Counted from the first letter of the stretch, positions 1-10,098 are shown. The stretch is DNA of 48,385 bases from Methanolobus sp. (GCA_021767785.1 JAASSR010000006.1:1-48385); one strand, 5' to 3'. Numbers and translations: made by a program. Notes: a model not told the origin generated them from the letters alone.

Positions 1-1427
1 GTCTTGATGATCAGATTCAGCTGGTCAGATCCTCCCAGAATATCGGCCATGTGCTGAAGATCAAGAAGTGCAGGCATGTCCTGAGGTACAAACGTCTCTG
101 TGTCTGTCTGTATAGGTACCATGGTGTCCACATAAAGTCCACCAAGGCAGAGAAAACCAGCAATGGATAAAATGAGAATGGGATTTTTCATTGAAAATGT
201 GGAAAGAGTCTTCAAAGCCTTTTCAAGGGCATCTGGTTCATGGTTCCCATCTGGTATATTATAAGAAGAAGGTGAAGAGGAAACATTAGAAATAGATTTT
301 TTTCTTAGACCTAATTTCCCAAGTATATCATTTCTGGATACCTTATCAAATCCATAAAGAATAGTCACTCCCAAAAAGAGAGATGAAATAAAGCACATAA
401 CGATTCCAATGATCAGGAGTTTTCCGAAATCCCTGATCATTGGAACAGTGGAAGTGAACAGTGAGAAGAAACCCAAAGCTGTGATGATAAGAGCTATCAG
501 AACCGCAGGTCCAATATGTTTAATAGTATCAATTACAGCTTCTTCCTCTGTATCACCATGTTCAAGTTCTTCCTCTATCCTGTTATGGAACTGAATAGCG
601 TAATCTATACCCAGCCCTATGAGTACAGGGAAAGCCGACATGGAGACCATTGACATTGGAATTCCAAGATAACCCATTGCACCGAACGTAAATATAATTC
701 CTACCAATACTATTGGTAAAGGCAACAGTCTCCATCTTACATGTTTGAACACAAGATATAGCACGATCACCATCAAAAAAACTGATAACGTAAGCAAGAT
801 ACCCATGCTGGTGTTCATTTCCTCATTCATTGCAATACTGAATGCAGGATCACCTGTTACAATAATATTGTAATCTGCAGGGAAATTTGCAAGTTCTATA
901 GAGGTCTCGGTTTCCCGCAGAATTTCCTCCTTGGTGGAATCAGACGCCGTACCCTCAATTATTACTGACATTACAGCATGTGTCTCATCAGGCATCAAAG
1001 CCTCAGGCATGGAAGAATCGATTATTTTATCGATCTGCGCCTGATCATCAGGGATCCTGCTTCTTCCTGTCATTTGATAATTGACTTCTGTTATAACAGT
1101 TGAAGGAGACGTTACATCGACAACACCAGGTATGTTCTGAACAGAGATATATACTCTGTCAAGTGCTTTGAGCAGTTCCTGATCAGTTACATCACTTCCC
1201 TCCACCATCACTACAATAGATTCCGTACCGAACAGGTTCAAATAAAGATGGTCATAATCCTGGTATAACTTTGAGTTCTTATCTACAAAAGTATCCGTAC
1301 CCGAAGCCATTTCTATTAATTGCGCACCCTGAAATGATATGATTATCAGAAGCAGTGCTATCAATATAATAGGTACAGCATTGTCTTCGACGAAGACACC
1401 CAGTTTTTCAAAGATATTTTTTATGAT
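1..1427 (-). CDS. RND-superfamily (MMPL/HAE3-like) exporter, N-terminal part, cut by window edge
   Basis: This is the first 475 or so residues of a membrane transporter of the RND superfamily, probably a proton-driven exporter of hydrophobic compounds; the substrate is unknown. A transmembrane segment at about residues 14-32 is followed by an extracytoplasmic porter domain, then a cluster of hydrophobic helices with the family-typical stretch GLGIDYAIQFHNR, a charged cytoplasmic loop, another helix and the start of a second porter domain. The 3' end lies outside the window. The start is odd. In-frame TAA lies at 1437-1439, a good ribosome binding site (AAGGAG, 1433-1438) follows, and at the expected distance the codon is ATC (1425-1427) and not ATG. 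The first in-frame ATG is beyond the first membrane helix. I place the start at the ATC. Family assignment is firm; the start is inferred. Confidence 0.85.
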   Translation of the reverse strand, partial: MIKNIFEKLGVFVEDNAVPIILIALLLIIISFQGAQLIEMASGTDTFVDKNSKLYQDYDHLYLNLFGTESIVVMVEGSDVTDQELLKALDRVYISVQNIPGVVDVTSPSTVITEVNYQMTGRSRIPDDQAQIDKIIDSSMPEALMPDETHAVMSVIIEGTASDSTKEEILRETETSIELANFPADYNIIVTGDPAFSIAMNEEMNTSMGILLTLSVFLMVIVLYLVFKHVRWRLLPLPIVLVGIIFTFGAMGYLGIPMSMVSMSAFPVLIGLGIDYAIQFHNRIEEELEHGDTEEEAVIDTIKHIGPAVLIALIITALGFFSLFTSTVPMIRDFGKLLIIGIVMCFISSLFLGVTILYGFDKVSRNDILGKLGLRKKSISNVSSSPSSYNIPDGNHEPDALEKALKTLSTFSMKNPILILSIAGFLCLGGLYVDTMVPIQTDTETFVPQDMPALLDLQHMADILGGSDQLNLIIK

Positions 1428-1506
1428 AAGCGCTCCTTACTATTAATTATGATAATAAAAAAACTCTACTATAGTTGTTTTGTTTGGCTCACTAATAGGT
1501 CTCTTG

Positions 1507-1516
1507 TATATATAAG
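1507..1516 (-). promoter_or_regulatory. TATA box of the RND transporter gene
   Basis: On the minus strand this reads CTTATATATA with a purine-containing BRE-like stretch upstream. It lies about 80 bases before the proposed start, predicting a 5' leader of roughly 55 bases that contains the AAGGAG ribosome binding site. The element and its flank recur at 1889-1911. Confidence 0.55.
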
Positions 1517-1598
1517 GATTTTACCCCATAATAAACTGCACAATAGTTAAAAATGAAACTTTCTTTTCTCAGGCATTACAGTTTGTGTAAAAACAGGG

Positions 1599-1630
1599 GA
1601 GGCACCCTAATAAAGGATGCCTCTTTTTTT
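1599..1630. terminator. Hairpin with flanking T-run, possible terminator
   Basis: GAGGCA at 1599-1604 pairs with TGCCTC at 1618-1623 and CC/GG extend the stem. T7 follows on the plus strand (1624-1630). On the minus strand the hairpin is followed by a weaker run of five T after CCCTG. No plus-strand gene ends here, so it may end a minus-strand transcript coming from the small ORF at 1963-2151 and insulate the RND gene, or it may end an unseen small RNA. Confidence 0.45.
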
Positions 1631-1657
1631 GGGGGTTGGATAGGGTGGTACTAACAT

Positions 1658-1672
1658 ACACGTCTGACGTGT
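1658..1672. promoter_or_regulatory. 15-base palindrome, candidate operator
   Basis: ACACGTC, one T, GACGTGT: perfect seven-base arms. It lies about 150 bases upstream of the RND promoter and is GC-richer than its surroundings. A protein-binding site is plausible; the binding protein is unknown, with the TrmB-like regulator at 2336 a neighbour worth considering. Confidence 0.4.
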
Positions 1673-1744
1673 TGTTGATGGTACACAAGATAAGTAACAG
1701 CTTTTTTAGTAGATAAGTCTTTCGATATTTAAGCAAGTTGGTGT

Positions 1745-1794
1745 TATTTTTGATTTGTAAGCTTAAATAAAATCACATTAGACAATCAAAAATA
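1745..1794. repeat. Inverted repeat, 10-base perfect arms
   Basis: TATTTTTGAT (1745-1754) and ATCAAAAATA (1785-1794) are perfect complements separated by 30 bases. The right arm overlaps a second dyad, GACAAT (1781-1786) with ATTGTC (1797-1802). The arms are AT-rich, so chance pairing is possible. Confidence 0.35.
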
Positions 1795-1888
1795 CAATTG
1801 TCCAAAAAATGATTTATATTATAATCTGATACAAATTCTAATGAGATTAATATAATAGATATGAAACAAATATGCGTATATACAACAG

Positions 1889-1911
1889 TATATATAAGGG
1901 TTTTACTCCCA
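1889..1911 (-). promoter_or_regulatory. Second copy of the RND promoter motif
   Basis: The stretch GTATATATAAGG followed by a TTTTAC core and a C-rich end matches 1506-1528 with only about two to three differences over 23 bases. Read on the minus strand both are GGGG-or-GGGA, TAAAA, then a TATA box. No gene begins just downstream of this copy on the minus strand, so it may be a regulator-binding motif, an orphan promoter or a relic of duplication. Confidence 0.35.
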
Positions 1912-1962
1912 AAAAAACATAAAAATAGTGACAATACTTAGAATATTATAAAGAAAAGCAGA

Positions 1963-2151
1963 TCAATACTCTTTAAAAATAGACTTAAAACAAGAGCCTG
2001 CGTTCTTATCTTTCATCAAGGAGTCCAGATCTATCTTGTTCTCATTGATCCAGCCACTGTCCACATTTCTAACAGGTAATTCATCTATATGAGCTTTTAG
2101 CATTTCCACTGAAGAACGTTGACTCCGGGAAATCCTCTTTTCTGATGCCAT
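1963..2151 (-). CDS. Small hypothetical protein (62 aa)
   Basis: I do not recognise this protein. It is soluble-looking, basic at the N-terminus (SEKRISRSQRSS) and mixed charged afterwards, with one cysteine near residue 54 and no membrane segment. It starts with ATG preceded by an AATATTTAAAAAGG stretch that could serve as a promoter for a leaderless or short-leader transcript; there is no strong ribosome binding site. It stands alone between a repeat-rich intergenic region and a divergent TrmB-like regulator. It may be a true small gene or a chance ORF; the ordinary amino-acid composition slightly favours a gene. Confidence 0.4.
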   Translation of the reverse strand: MASEKRISRSQRSSVEMLKAHIDELPVRNVDSGWINENKIDLDSLMKDKNAGSCFKSIFKEY

Positions 2152-2335
2152 AATATGAACCTTTTTAAATATTTCATTACAAATACATGTCTATGTATCG
2201 TCAAGTAAGTCGATGTTTTGATAAGATATAAATATATCCCTTGTATAAACAATAAACTATTTAGACCGGAGAAAACCTGATAATAGTTGTTTTAAAATTT
2301 AATGAGACTTTAATAAAAAAAACGGATTGTAAAAA

Positions 2336-3187
2336 ATGGACAATGAAACAGCATTGAGAGACCTTGGCCTCACAAAATATGAAGCTTCTGCATATTCAAC
2401 CTTACTTCAAGAAGGCATCACAGGTGCACAGGATCTGTCACGAAAATCGAACATTCCTGTAGGAAAGATATACGAAGTTCTTTCCAGTTTAAATAATATG
2501 GGACTTGTTGAGTTCCAGCGCTCAAGACCCCGTAAGTACAAAGCGGTCAAACCCTCCATAGCCCTCAACAATCTATATTCAAAAAAGGAAGAAGAAACAA
2601 AGAACGAACTTGAGAACTTCAAATTAAGAGTAAACGAACTTGAAAAGAACTTCTCTGATATTAGCCAACCGGAACACACAGAAATACAATTCTGGTCGAC
2701 AATGATAGGTGAAGAGGATATAATCAAAAATATTCGCCATATGCTTGATGAAACTGAAAAAGAAATAGTTCATGTTAAACCGGGAAATATAACTGAAATA
2801 TTAAAAAACGAGAAATGTTTTGACATAGAAACAGTTATTCTAACGGTAGTTGATGAGTTCATCAAAGCTGCACAAAAAGGAATTAAGATAAAGACCATCG
2901 TTCCAGAAGCCATATTCATGGTAGCCTTGAAAGAAAGGTTCGAGCAAATTGATGATCCTGTCCTCAAAAAGATGATCAAAGAGAATATCGAAGTAAGAAT
3001 TCTGGAATGTAACTATGATTTCATTCTTATAGATGAATACATAACTCACATACCTATTCCGAATCCGCTTCAACCAAAAAAGATATTCGGAGAACTCAAA
3101 GTATATGACAAAGAATATGCCGGGAAATTGAGAACTAAATTCGAAAAACTATGGAACAAAGGGCAAAAAGTGAGTATGGAACTCTGA
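2336..3187 (+). CDS. TrmB-family transcriptional regulator
   Basis: A DNA-binding regulator of the TrmB type. Residues about 5-75 form a winged helix (LGLTKYEASAYSTLL at the start, VGKIYEVLSSLNNMGLVE as recognition helix and wing), followed by a lysine/glutamate-rich coiled coil at about 80-112 that would mediate dimerisation. The remaining 170 residues resemble the regulatory C-terminal domain found in TrmB-like proteins of methanogens; the ligand cannot be told. Its 283 residues fit the family. It is a single gene; the leader holds AT-rich TATA candidates near 2225 and 2291 but no clear ribosome binding site. The leftward neighbour promoters with repeated motifs are possible targets (inference only). 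Confidence 0.8.
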   Translation: MDNETALRDLGLTKYEASAYSTLLQEGITGAQDLSRKSNIPVGKIYEVLSSLNNMGLVEFQRSRPRKYKAVKPSIALNNLYSKKEEETKNELENFKLRVNELEKNFSDISQPEHTEIQFWSTMIGEEDIIKNIRHMLDETEKEIVHVKPGNITEILKNEKCFDIETVILTVVDEFIKAAQKGIKIKTIVPEAIFMVALKERFEQIDDPVLKKMIKENIEVRILECNYDFILIDEYITHIPIPNPLQPKKIFGELKVYDKEYAGKLRTKFEKLWNKGQKVSMEL

Positions 3188-3319
3188 CCTTTCCGTTTGT
3201 AATAATCAGATTGGGAAGGATATGGACTAAAAAGTAAATTAGTAATAAAATTAACCGGCTACACGTATATAACCGGTTACTCATTAAAATATATTACTTT
3301 TCTCGGCACATTTGACAAA

Positions 3320-5935
3320 TTATTCTGCAGATATGACATCTATCACCATCTCAGAGCCATCACTGTCAACATGCACTGTAGCACCCTCCGGCACATCACC
3401 TGCAATCATTAGCTTGGCAACCTTTGTCTCCACCTCGTTCTGGATCACTCTTTTCAGTGGTCTTGCACCGAAGGTCTCACTATAACCGATCTTTGCAAGA
3501 TAAGCCTTCGCATTTTCCGTGAGGTCAAGATTGATACGTCTGTCCTTTAGTCTTTCAGCAAGTTCTGCTACCTTAAGATCAACGATCCTTACAAGTTCTT
3601 CAGGCGTCAGTGCATGGAAGAGAGCGATCTCATCTATACGATTGAGGAACTCCGGTCTGAAATACTGACCAAGTTCCCTCATAGCACGCATCTGCAATGT
3701 TGTGTACTCAACATCCTGTTCATCCTCATCTGACTTCAGGAGTTCTGTTAGATCACCTGCAAAGATGTTGGAGGTCATGATTATCAGAGTGTTCTTGAAA
3801 TCAACGGTTCTGCCCTTTGAATCTGTCAGACGGCCATCATCAAGGATCTGCAGCATTACGTTGAACACATCAGGATGTGCCTTCTCGATCTCATCGAAAA
3901 GAACAACCGAATATGGTCTCCTGCGAACAGCTTCTGTGAGCTGTCCACCTTCATCGTGTCCCACATAACCGGGAGGTGCACCGATCATCCTTGCAACTGT
4001 ATGCTTTTCCATGTACTCAGACATGTCTATACGCACCATATTGTTCTCATCATCGAACAATTCAGCTGCAAGTGCTTTTACAAGCTCGGTCTTACCTACA
4101 CCGGTAGGACCCAGGAATATGAAACTTCCTATCGGACGTTTGGGGTCCTTGATACCAGCATAATTACGTATAACAGCATCAGCCACTGCCCTAACAGCTT
4201 CTTCCTGACCGATGATACGATTATGCAGGTTCTCCTCAAAATGAACCAGCTTTTCGCGCTGCCCTTCCATGAGCTTTGTTACAGGAATATTGGTCCACTG
4301 ACTGACAACTTCTGCAATATCCTCTTCACCGACCTCTTCATTCAGAAGCATCTCACCCTGCATATCCTGAAGACGTTTTTCTTCTTCAGCATATTCATGT
4401 TGGAGTGGAATGAGGGTTCCGTACTTCAGTCTGGAAGCCAGTTCAAGATTATTATCATTCTCAGCGAGTTCCAGCTGGACCTTGGTATCCTCTATTTCCT
4501 GTTTCAGGGTACCGAGCTTTGAGATAGCTTCTTTCTCACGATCCCATTTTGCCCTCATTGCATCGGATTCTGCCCTGATGTCCGCAAGTTCTTTCTCAAG
4601 GGTTTCAAGACGCTCCTTTGAAGCAGCATCCTTCTCCTTTTTCAGTGCCTCACGCTCGATCTCAAGCTGCATTATCTTACGATCAGCCTCATCGAGCTCT
4701 GCCGGTTTGCTGTCAATTGCAGTTCTCTTCTTTGCAGCAGCTTCATCAACCAGGTCGATCGCCTTATCAGGCAGGAACCTGTCCGCAATATAACGATTAC
4801 TCATGACAGCGGCTGAAACGAGTGCCGAATCCTTAAGACGGACACCATGATGAACCTCATATTTTTCCTTCAGTCCACGAAGGATCGAAATTGTGTCCTC
4901 TACGGTTGGCTGTTCCACGAACACCGGAAGGAATCTGCGCTCCAGTGCAGCATCCTTCTCGATGTACTTGCGATACTCATCAACTGTGGTTGCACCGATA
5001 CAGTGCAGTTCACCACGGGCAAGCATTGGTTTCAGAAGATTTCCTGCATCCATAGCACCTTCGGTAGCACCTGCACCTACAATGGTGTGGATCTCATCAA
5101 TGAAAAGGATGATCTGACCTTCGGAATCAGCTACTTCCTTGAGTACAGCTTTGAGCCTTTCCTCAAACTCACCACGGAACTTCGCACCGGCAACAAGTGA
5201 ACCCATATCAAGTGCGATGATCCTTTTATCCTTCATTGCATCAGGAACATCCTTTTTTGCCACACGCTGCGCAAGGGCTTCAACGATTGCAGTCTTACCG
5301 ACACCTGCTTCACCGATAAGCACAGGGTTGTTCTTTCTGCGACGGGATAGGATCTCAATGGAGTGTCTTATCTCCTGATCCCTTCCAATAACAGGATCGA
5401 GTTTACCCTGAGCTGCAAGTTCTGTGAAATCGATTCCGTACTTCTTAAGAGGTTCCATAGTGTCCTCGGGATTCTCTGATGTGATTCTCCTGTTCCCCCT
5501 TACCTGTTTTATTGTTTCGAGCAGCCTGTCTCGTGTCACTCCTTCACTTGCAAGTATCTTCCCACACTGACTATCCTTCTCAGCGACCATAGCAAGAAGA
5601 ATATGTTCAACGCTCACATACTCGTCCTTCATCTTTCCGGCTTCCTGTGCAGCAGTATCCAGTATACGCCTCATTGTCTGGGTCATGTAGACCTGCTCGC
5701 CGCCGGGCCCCGATACCTGTGGAAGGTTTGCAAGCTGAGTTTCAACTTTCTGCTTCAGGCGGTCCACCGGAACTTCCATATTCTGCAATAAGGTTGTTAC
5801 GAGTCCCCCACTTTGCTCAAGGAGCGCAAGCAACATATGCTCACAATCTATCTGCTGGTTTCTATATCTTGCAGCTATCGTGCTTGAGCCCTGTATGGAC
5901 TCCTGGGCTTTTTGTGTAAAACGGTTAAGATCCAT
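3320..5935 (-). CDS. clpB: ATP-dependent disaggregase ClpB (Hsp104 family)
   Basis: ClpB is a hexameric cytosolic AAA+ chaperone that pulls polypeptides out of aggregates, normally with DnaK. The 871 residues match full-length bacterial ClpB: an N-terminal Clp repeat domain (1-150), first AAA+ module with Walker A GEAGVGKT near 205 and Walker [10 protein letters not shown], a long coiled-coil middle domain (about 405-525), a second AAA+ module with Walker A GPTGVGKT near 605 and ending in the ClpB C-domain. The middle domain distinguishes it from ClpA and ClpC. The ATG follows a GGGGAG site. It has its own promoter and leads a run of stress genes read leftward. The gene is bacterial in type, consistent with transfer into Methanosarcinales. 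Identification is certain. Confidence 0.97.
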   Translation of the reverse strand: MDLNRFTQKAQESIQGSSTIAARYRNQQIDCEHMLLALLEQSGGLVTTLLQNMEVPVDRLKQKVETQLANLPQVSGPGGEQVYMTQTMRRILDTAAQEAGKMKDEYVSVEHILLAMVAEKDSQCGKILASEGVTRDRLLETIKQVRGNRRITSENPEDTMEPLKKYGIDFTELAAQGKLDPVIGRDQEIRHSIEILSRRRKNNPVLIGEAGVGKTAIVEALAQRVAKKDVPDAMKDKRIIALDMGSLVAGAKFRGEFEERLKAVLKEVADSEGQIILFIDEIHTIVGAGATEGAMDAGNLLKPMLARGELHCIGATTVDEYRKYIEKDAALERRFLPVFVEQPTVEDTISILRGLKEKYEVHHGVRLKDSALVSAAVMSNRYIADRFLPDKAIDLVDEAAAKKRTAIDSKPAELDEADRKIMQLEIEREALKKEKDAASKERLETLEKELADIRAESDAMRAKWDREKEAISKLGTLKQEIEDTKVQLELAENDNNLELASRLKYGTLIPLQHEYAEEEKRLQDMQGEMLLNEEVGEEDIAEVVSQWTNIPVTKLMEGQREKLVHFEENLHNRIIGQEEAVRAVADAVIRNYAGIKDPKRPIGSFIFLGPTGVGKTELVKALAAELFDDENNMVRIDMSEYMEKHTVARMIGAPPGYVGHDEGGQLTEAVRRRPYSVVLFDEIEKAHPDVFNVMLQILDDGRLTDSKGRTVDFKNTLIIMTSNIFAGDLTELLKSDEDEQDVEYTTLQMRAMRELGQYFRPEFLNRIDEIALFHALTPEELVRIVDLKVAELAERLKDRRINLDLTENAKAYLAKIGYSETFGARPLKRVIQNEVETKVAKLMIAGDVPEGATVHVDSDGSEMVIDVISAE

Positions 5936-5967
5936 AATTATTTACTCCCCGGGAAATTGCATCCCCT

Positions 5968-5977
5968 TATATATAAT
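5968..5977 (-). promoter_or_regulatory. TATA box of clpB
   Basis: The minus strand reads TTATATATAA about 35-40 bases upstream of the clpB ATG, so transcription should begin a few bases before the GGGGAG ribosome binding site and leave a very short leader. Confidence 0.55.
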
Positions 5978-6128
5978 TTGCAAATGTTTTATTTAAATCA
6001 CTTTTGACACGTTTTTAAGGGCCATGCCTGAACCCGGATGAATGATAAAATGAATAAATACTGCGATAGCCTCTTGTTATATCTTGTTATAGAGACTACG
6101 CAGGTTATATAACTCACATATGAACTCA

Positions 6129-6590
6129 TCATTCGATGAGTATTTTCTTCTTTTCTTCGATCTGCATCTTCGGAAGTGTTACAGTTAATACACCATCCTC
6201 AAGTTTTGCTTTGGCACCTTCAGTGGTTACTGTTTCCGGTAGCGTCACACTTCTTGAGAATGAACTGTAGGTTCTTTCACGACGCAGGTACCCTTCTTCC
6301 TCTTCTTCTGTACTGGCACTGCGCTTTGCAGATATTGTCAATGTGGTATCACTGACATCGATGTCAACATCACCTTTCTCCACTCCCGGCAGATCAGTGG
6401 TAACAAGGATATCTGAACCCTCGTCCTTTACATCCACAAGTGGCGCAAGTATTCCGGATTCAGACCACCGCTCCCCGAATCTGCTCTCTTTGAACATGTT
6501 GTTCAGCATATCCTGCATCTGTACCATTTCTTCCATAGGATTCCATAATCCTCCTCTTGCAGGCGTTACTTTTGTTAAACCAAATCTCAT
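6129..6590 (-). CDS. hsp20: Small heat-shock protein, Hsp20/alpha-crystallin family
   Basis: A holdase chaperone that binds unfolding proteins and would hand them to ClpB or other refolding machines. The alpha-crystallin domain spans about residues 45-140, with DILVTTDLPGVEKGDVDI at its start and the conserved GVLTVTLPK near the end; the tail ILIE resembles the I-x-I/V anchor used for oligomer contacts. The N-terminal 45 residues contain a short Met/Asn-rich segment around MVQMQDMLNNMF typical of the family in methanogens. The ATG follows the strong site AAAGGAGTGATAGT. It lies between groEL and clpB on the same strand but with spacing of 167 and 193 bases, so it is probably its own transcript. 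Confidence 0.96.
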   Translation of the reverse strand: MRFGLTKVTPARGGLWNPMEEMVQMQDMLNNMFKESRFGERWSESGILAPLVDVKDEGSDILVTTDLPGVEKGDVDIDVSDTTLTISAKRSASTEEEEEGYLRRERTYSSFSRSVTLPETVTTEGAKAKLEDGVLTVTLPKMQIEEKKKILIE

Positions 6591-6757
6591 ACTATCACTC
6601 CTTTTATCTCATGGATTTTGTGTTTTGTACTTTTGTTGTTCGCATAGCTATTCTGTACTCCCTGTGTGAGACACATCGCAAATATCTCATTTTTACCGGT
6701 CTCCCACCTCCGTATTCTGTCTGCTTTTTTGTAATTAAATAAAAGAGATAAGAGCGA

Positions 6758-8380
<1,623 letters not shown>

Positions 8381-8406
8381 TTATTCAGGTGTTACTTGAG
8401 TGTTAT

Positions 8407-8682
8407 TTAATCTTCAACTACTGCCAGAACATCTTTGAAATCGATTATCAGATGAAGTTCACCGTCAACATCGACCTCATCACTCTTGTATCCGCCATAT
8501 ATTACATGATCACCTTTTTTTAACGGAAGTTCTTTTCCATCTTCAAAGGTGCCTGCAGCAACCACTGTGCCTTCTTTTTTCTCTTCCTGTGCGGAATCGG
8601 GAATATAGATACCGCTTTCAGTAACTTCTTCTTTTTCGATAGATTTTATCAACACTCTTTCACCAATTGGCCTGATAATCAT
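8407..8682 (-). CDS. groS: Co-chaperonin GroES
   Basis: GroES is the seven-membered lid of the GroEL chamber. The 91-residue chain has the expected start IRPIGERVLIK, the mobile loop around residues 16-33 (EEVTESGIYIPDSAQEEK), the GTVVAAG strand and the GDHVIYGGYKSDEVDVDG segment, ending LIIDFKDVLAVVED. It is the first gene of a groES-groEL unit. The leader carries TGGAGGA just before the ATG and a clear TATA box lies 70 bases upstream. The intergenic region is shared with a divergent winged-helix regulator gene, a natural candidate for its control. Confidence 0.98.
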   Translation of the reverse strand: MIIRPIGERVLIKSIEKEEVTESGIYIPDSAQEEKKEGTVVAAGTFEDGKELPLKKGDHVIYGGYKSDEVDVDGELHLIIDFKDVLAVVED

Positions 8683-8749
8683 CGTTTGTTTCCTCCAATT
8701 ATCTGACCAGGATTACTCCGGTCAACTGAGCAGTAATATTGTATAACTG

Positions 8750-8759
8750 CTATATAAAA
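8750..8759 (-). promoter_or_regulatory. TATA box of groES-groEL
   Basis: The minus strand reads TTTTATATAG preceded by CCAAAAG, a good BRE-TATA pair. Initiation about 25 bases downstream would give a leader of around 45 bases with the TGGAGGA ribosome binding site. Confidence 0.65.
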
Positions 8760-8782
8760 CTTTTGGAAAATATAGCTTTAAA

Positions 8783-8802
8783 ATCGTTTTTATTGATACG
8801 AT
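8783..8802. promoter_or_regulatory. Inverted repeat between groES and its divergent regulator
   Basis: ATCGT (8783-8787) and ACGAT (8798-8802) are perfect five-base arms separated by ten AT-rich bases. The dyad lies upstream of both TATA boxes (8750-8759 and 8823-8831), where a regulator could act on both genes. The arms are short, so the support is modest. Confidence 0.35.
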
Positions 8803-8822
8803 ATCTACAAAATAGAGTAAAC

Positions 8823-8831
8823 TTTATATAG
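8823..8831 (+). promoter_or_regulatory. TATA box of the divergent regulator gene
   Basis: TTTATATAG is centred about 27 bases before the ATG at 8854, and no ribosome binding site is visible, so the regulator mRNA is predicted to be leaderless. Confidence 0.55.
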
Positions 8832-8853
8832 AACAGATGAAATAGATAAATCC

Positions 8854-9264
8854 ATGCCACAGCAGATAATCCTCATAAACCTGGAAAAGCCCAAGGAGAA
8901 AAAACTCGAAGAAGACATAGACTGGTTCTGTAACAGCTTTGGATTATCATCTGGAAGGGATACTGAAAATATTGCCACACGGATAGTCCAGGATCTGCTG
9001 CTACAGCTTGCCGAAAAAGATGACAAGGTATCCTCAGATGCAATCGCAGAAAATCTGGAAGTTAACCTTTCAAGAGTAAATCATCATATCAGAAATCTTA
9101 TCAAATCCGGCATTATATACAGAGAAAAAAGAGGCCTCTACATTCGCGGCGGAAGTCTCAAGGCCGCAGTACAGGAGATGAAAAAAGATTCTGAACGTAT
9201 TTTTCAGGAGCTTGAAATAATAGCTGAAGAGATAGATGAGCGCATGGGTCTGAAGAACAGATAA
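8854..9264 (+). CDS. Winged-helix DNA-binding protein divergent from groES
   Basis: A 136-residue protein with a helix-turn-helix at about residues 50-100: LLQLAEKDDKVSSDAIAENL, then VNHHIRNLIKSGIIYREKRG as recognition helix and wing. A charged, coiled-coil-like C-terminal helix (about 105-135) could dimerise it. The N-terminal 45 residues (about PQQIILINLEKPKEKK onward) are not a domain I can name. The ATG follows the TATA box at leaderless distance. Because it is transcribed away from groES-groEL across a 170-base spacer containing a dyad, I infer that it may regulate the chaperone genes and itself, in the manner of other archaeal heat-shock repressors. The target is unproven. Confidence 0.7.
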   Translation: MPQQIILINLEKPKEKKLEEDIDWFCNSFGLSSGRDTENIATRIVQDLLLQLAEKDDKVSSDAIAENLEVNLSRVNHHIRNLIKSGIIYREKRGLYIRGGSLKAAVQEMKKDSERIFQELEIIAEEIDERMGLKNR

Positions 9265-9267
9265 GGA

Positions 9268-10098
9268 TCAAAACCTGTCATGCACCCAGAAATCACCGTC
9301 GATGGTGAATTCTTTTTTCCATATGGGCACATCCTCTTTGATGCGCTCAAGAGCTTCGATAAGTGTTTCGAAAAGTTCCTGCCTATGAGCCGCAGCAACA
9401 ACAATATAGACTATATCCTCACCGGCCTTTATTAATCCAGTCCTGTGATGAATGAGAACATCGATTATATCGTCTTTTTCTTTGAGTTCTGCACATATCC
9501 CCTCAATAGCCCTGTCAGCAACACTTTCGTATTTTTCAAATTCTATCGCAGTGGTTTCCACATCATCATTGATCCTCCGGACTATTCCGGTGAACGTTGC
9601 TATTCCTCCCGAAAGATGAATATCAGGATTGGAACGGACCTTCATAATAAGTGAATCAAGGGTAACCCATTCTGGCTGCTCAAGAACAATCTTTACAAGA
9701 GCGTCAATATCCCATTCCGACCTCTCAGGCAGTTTTACAAGAATATCAGATACCTCATCAGAACTTGCAACCTCACCAAGGAAGAACTTCGGAAGACTAC
9801 TGCTCTTTGCACCTTCCAAGATGGCAAAATCCACACCATTATCCGCAAGGGAATCGAGTGCATCTTCCAGAGAAGGATTTCTTTTTACAGTTACAAGCTC
9901 GGTATCTGTGACGGCTGTTATGACATCAGCACCTGAATCGAAATGTTTTCCGGTATCTGTTCCTGCCGGATTAAAACGGTGATGAAGCATCTGTTTTACC
10001 GTACCAACAGAACCATATTCTGAAAGAGCTTCCACAAGACGTGTTACCAGAGTTGTTTTTCCGGAATTCTTATAGCCTGCAACACAAATGACTTTCAT
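9268..10098 (-). CDS. MobB-MoaE fusion, molybdopterin cofactor synthesis
   Basis: Two enzymes of pterin-cofactor synthesis in one chain of 276 residues. Residues 1-135 are a MobB-type GTPase domain with Walker A GYKNSGKT at 8-15, thought to assist attachment of GMP to molybdopterin. From about 143 the protein is MoaE, the large subunit of molybdopterin synthase that adds sulfur to precursor Z: GGIATFTGIVRRIND, HRTGLIKAGEDIV and the catalytic lysine region WKKEF near 260. Methanogens need the cofactor for formylmethanofuran dehydrogenase. No MoaD or MoaA gene is nearby. The gene is convergent with the regulator at 8854, their ends being three bases apart, and divergent from radC. A TATA candidate at about 10123-10132 predicts a short leader. 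Confidence 0.9.
   Translation of the reverse strand: MKVICVAGYKNSGKTTLVTRLVEALSEYGSVGTVKQMLHHRFNPAGTDTGKHFDSGADVITAVTDTELVTVKRNPSLEDALDSLADNGVDFAILEGAKSSSLPKFFLGEVASSDEVSDILVKLPERSEWDIDALVKIVLEQPEWVTLDSLIMKVRSNPDIHLSGGIATFTGIVRRINDDVETTAIEFEKYESVADRAIEGICAELKEKDDIIDVLIHHRTGLIKAGEDIVYIVVAAAHRQELFETLIEALERIKEDVPIWKKEFTIDGDFWVHDRF

Larger units (their letters stand above)
1441..1962. other. Gene-poor intergenic region with promoter, hairpin and several inverted repeats
   Basis: No convincing coding sequence is seen on either strand in these 522 bases. They hold the promoter of the RND gene, a terminator-like hairpin (1599-1630), a 15-base palindrome (1658-1672), a 10-base inverted repeat (1745-1794) that encloses the left arm of a GACAAT/ATTGTC dyad (1781-1802), and a second copy of the TATA-containing promoter motif (1889-1911). 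A 34-codon ORF starting with ATG at about 1553 runs through the hairpin and is not supported. Confidence 0.6.

Noticed and set aside
1553-1657. 34-codon plus-strand ORF starting at the ATG near 1553
   Set aside because: It runs through the terminator-like hairpin, has no ribosome binding site and no recognisable product.
3875-4522. 215-codon plus-strand ORF inside clpB
   Set aside because: It is antisense to a firmly identified clpB, Cys/Phe-rich in composition and has no ribosome binding site or promoter.
6073-6092. Short direct repeat CTTGTTAT as a regulatory element near hsp20
   Set aside because: It is only eight bases, lies downstream of hsp20 and is distant from the clpB promoter; chance is enough.
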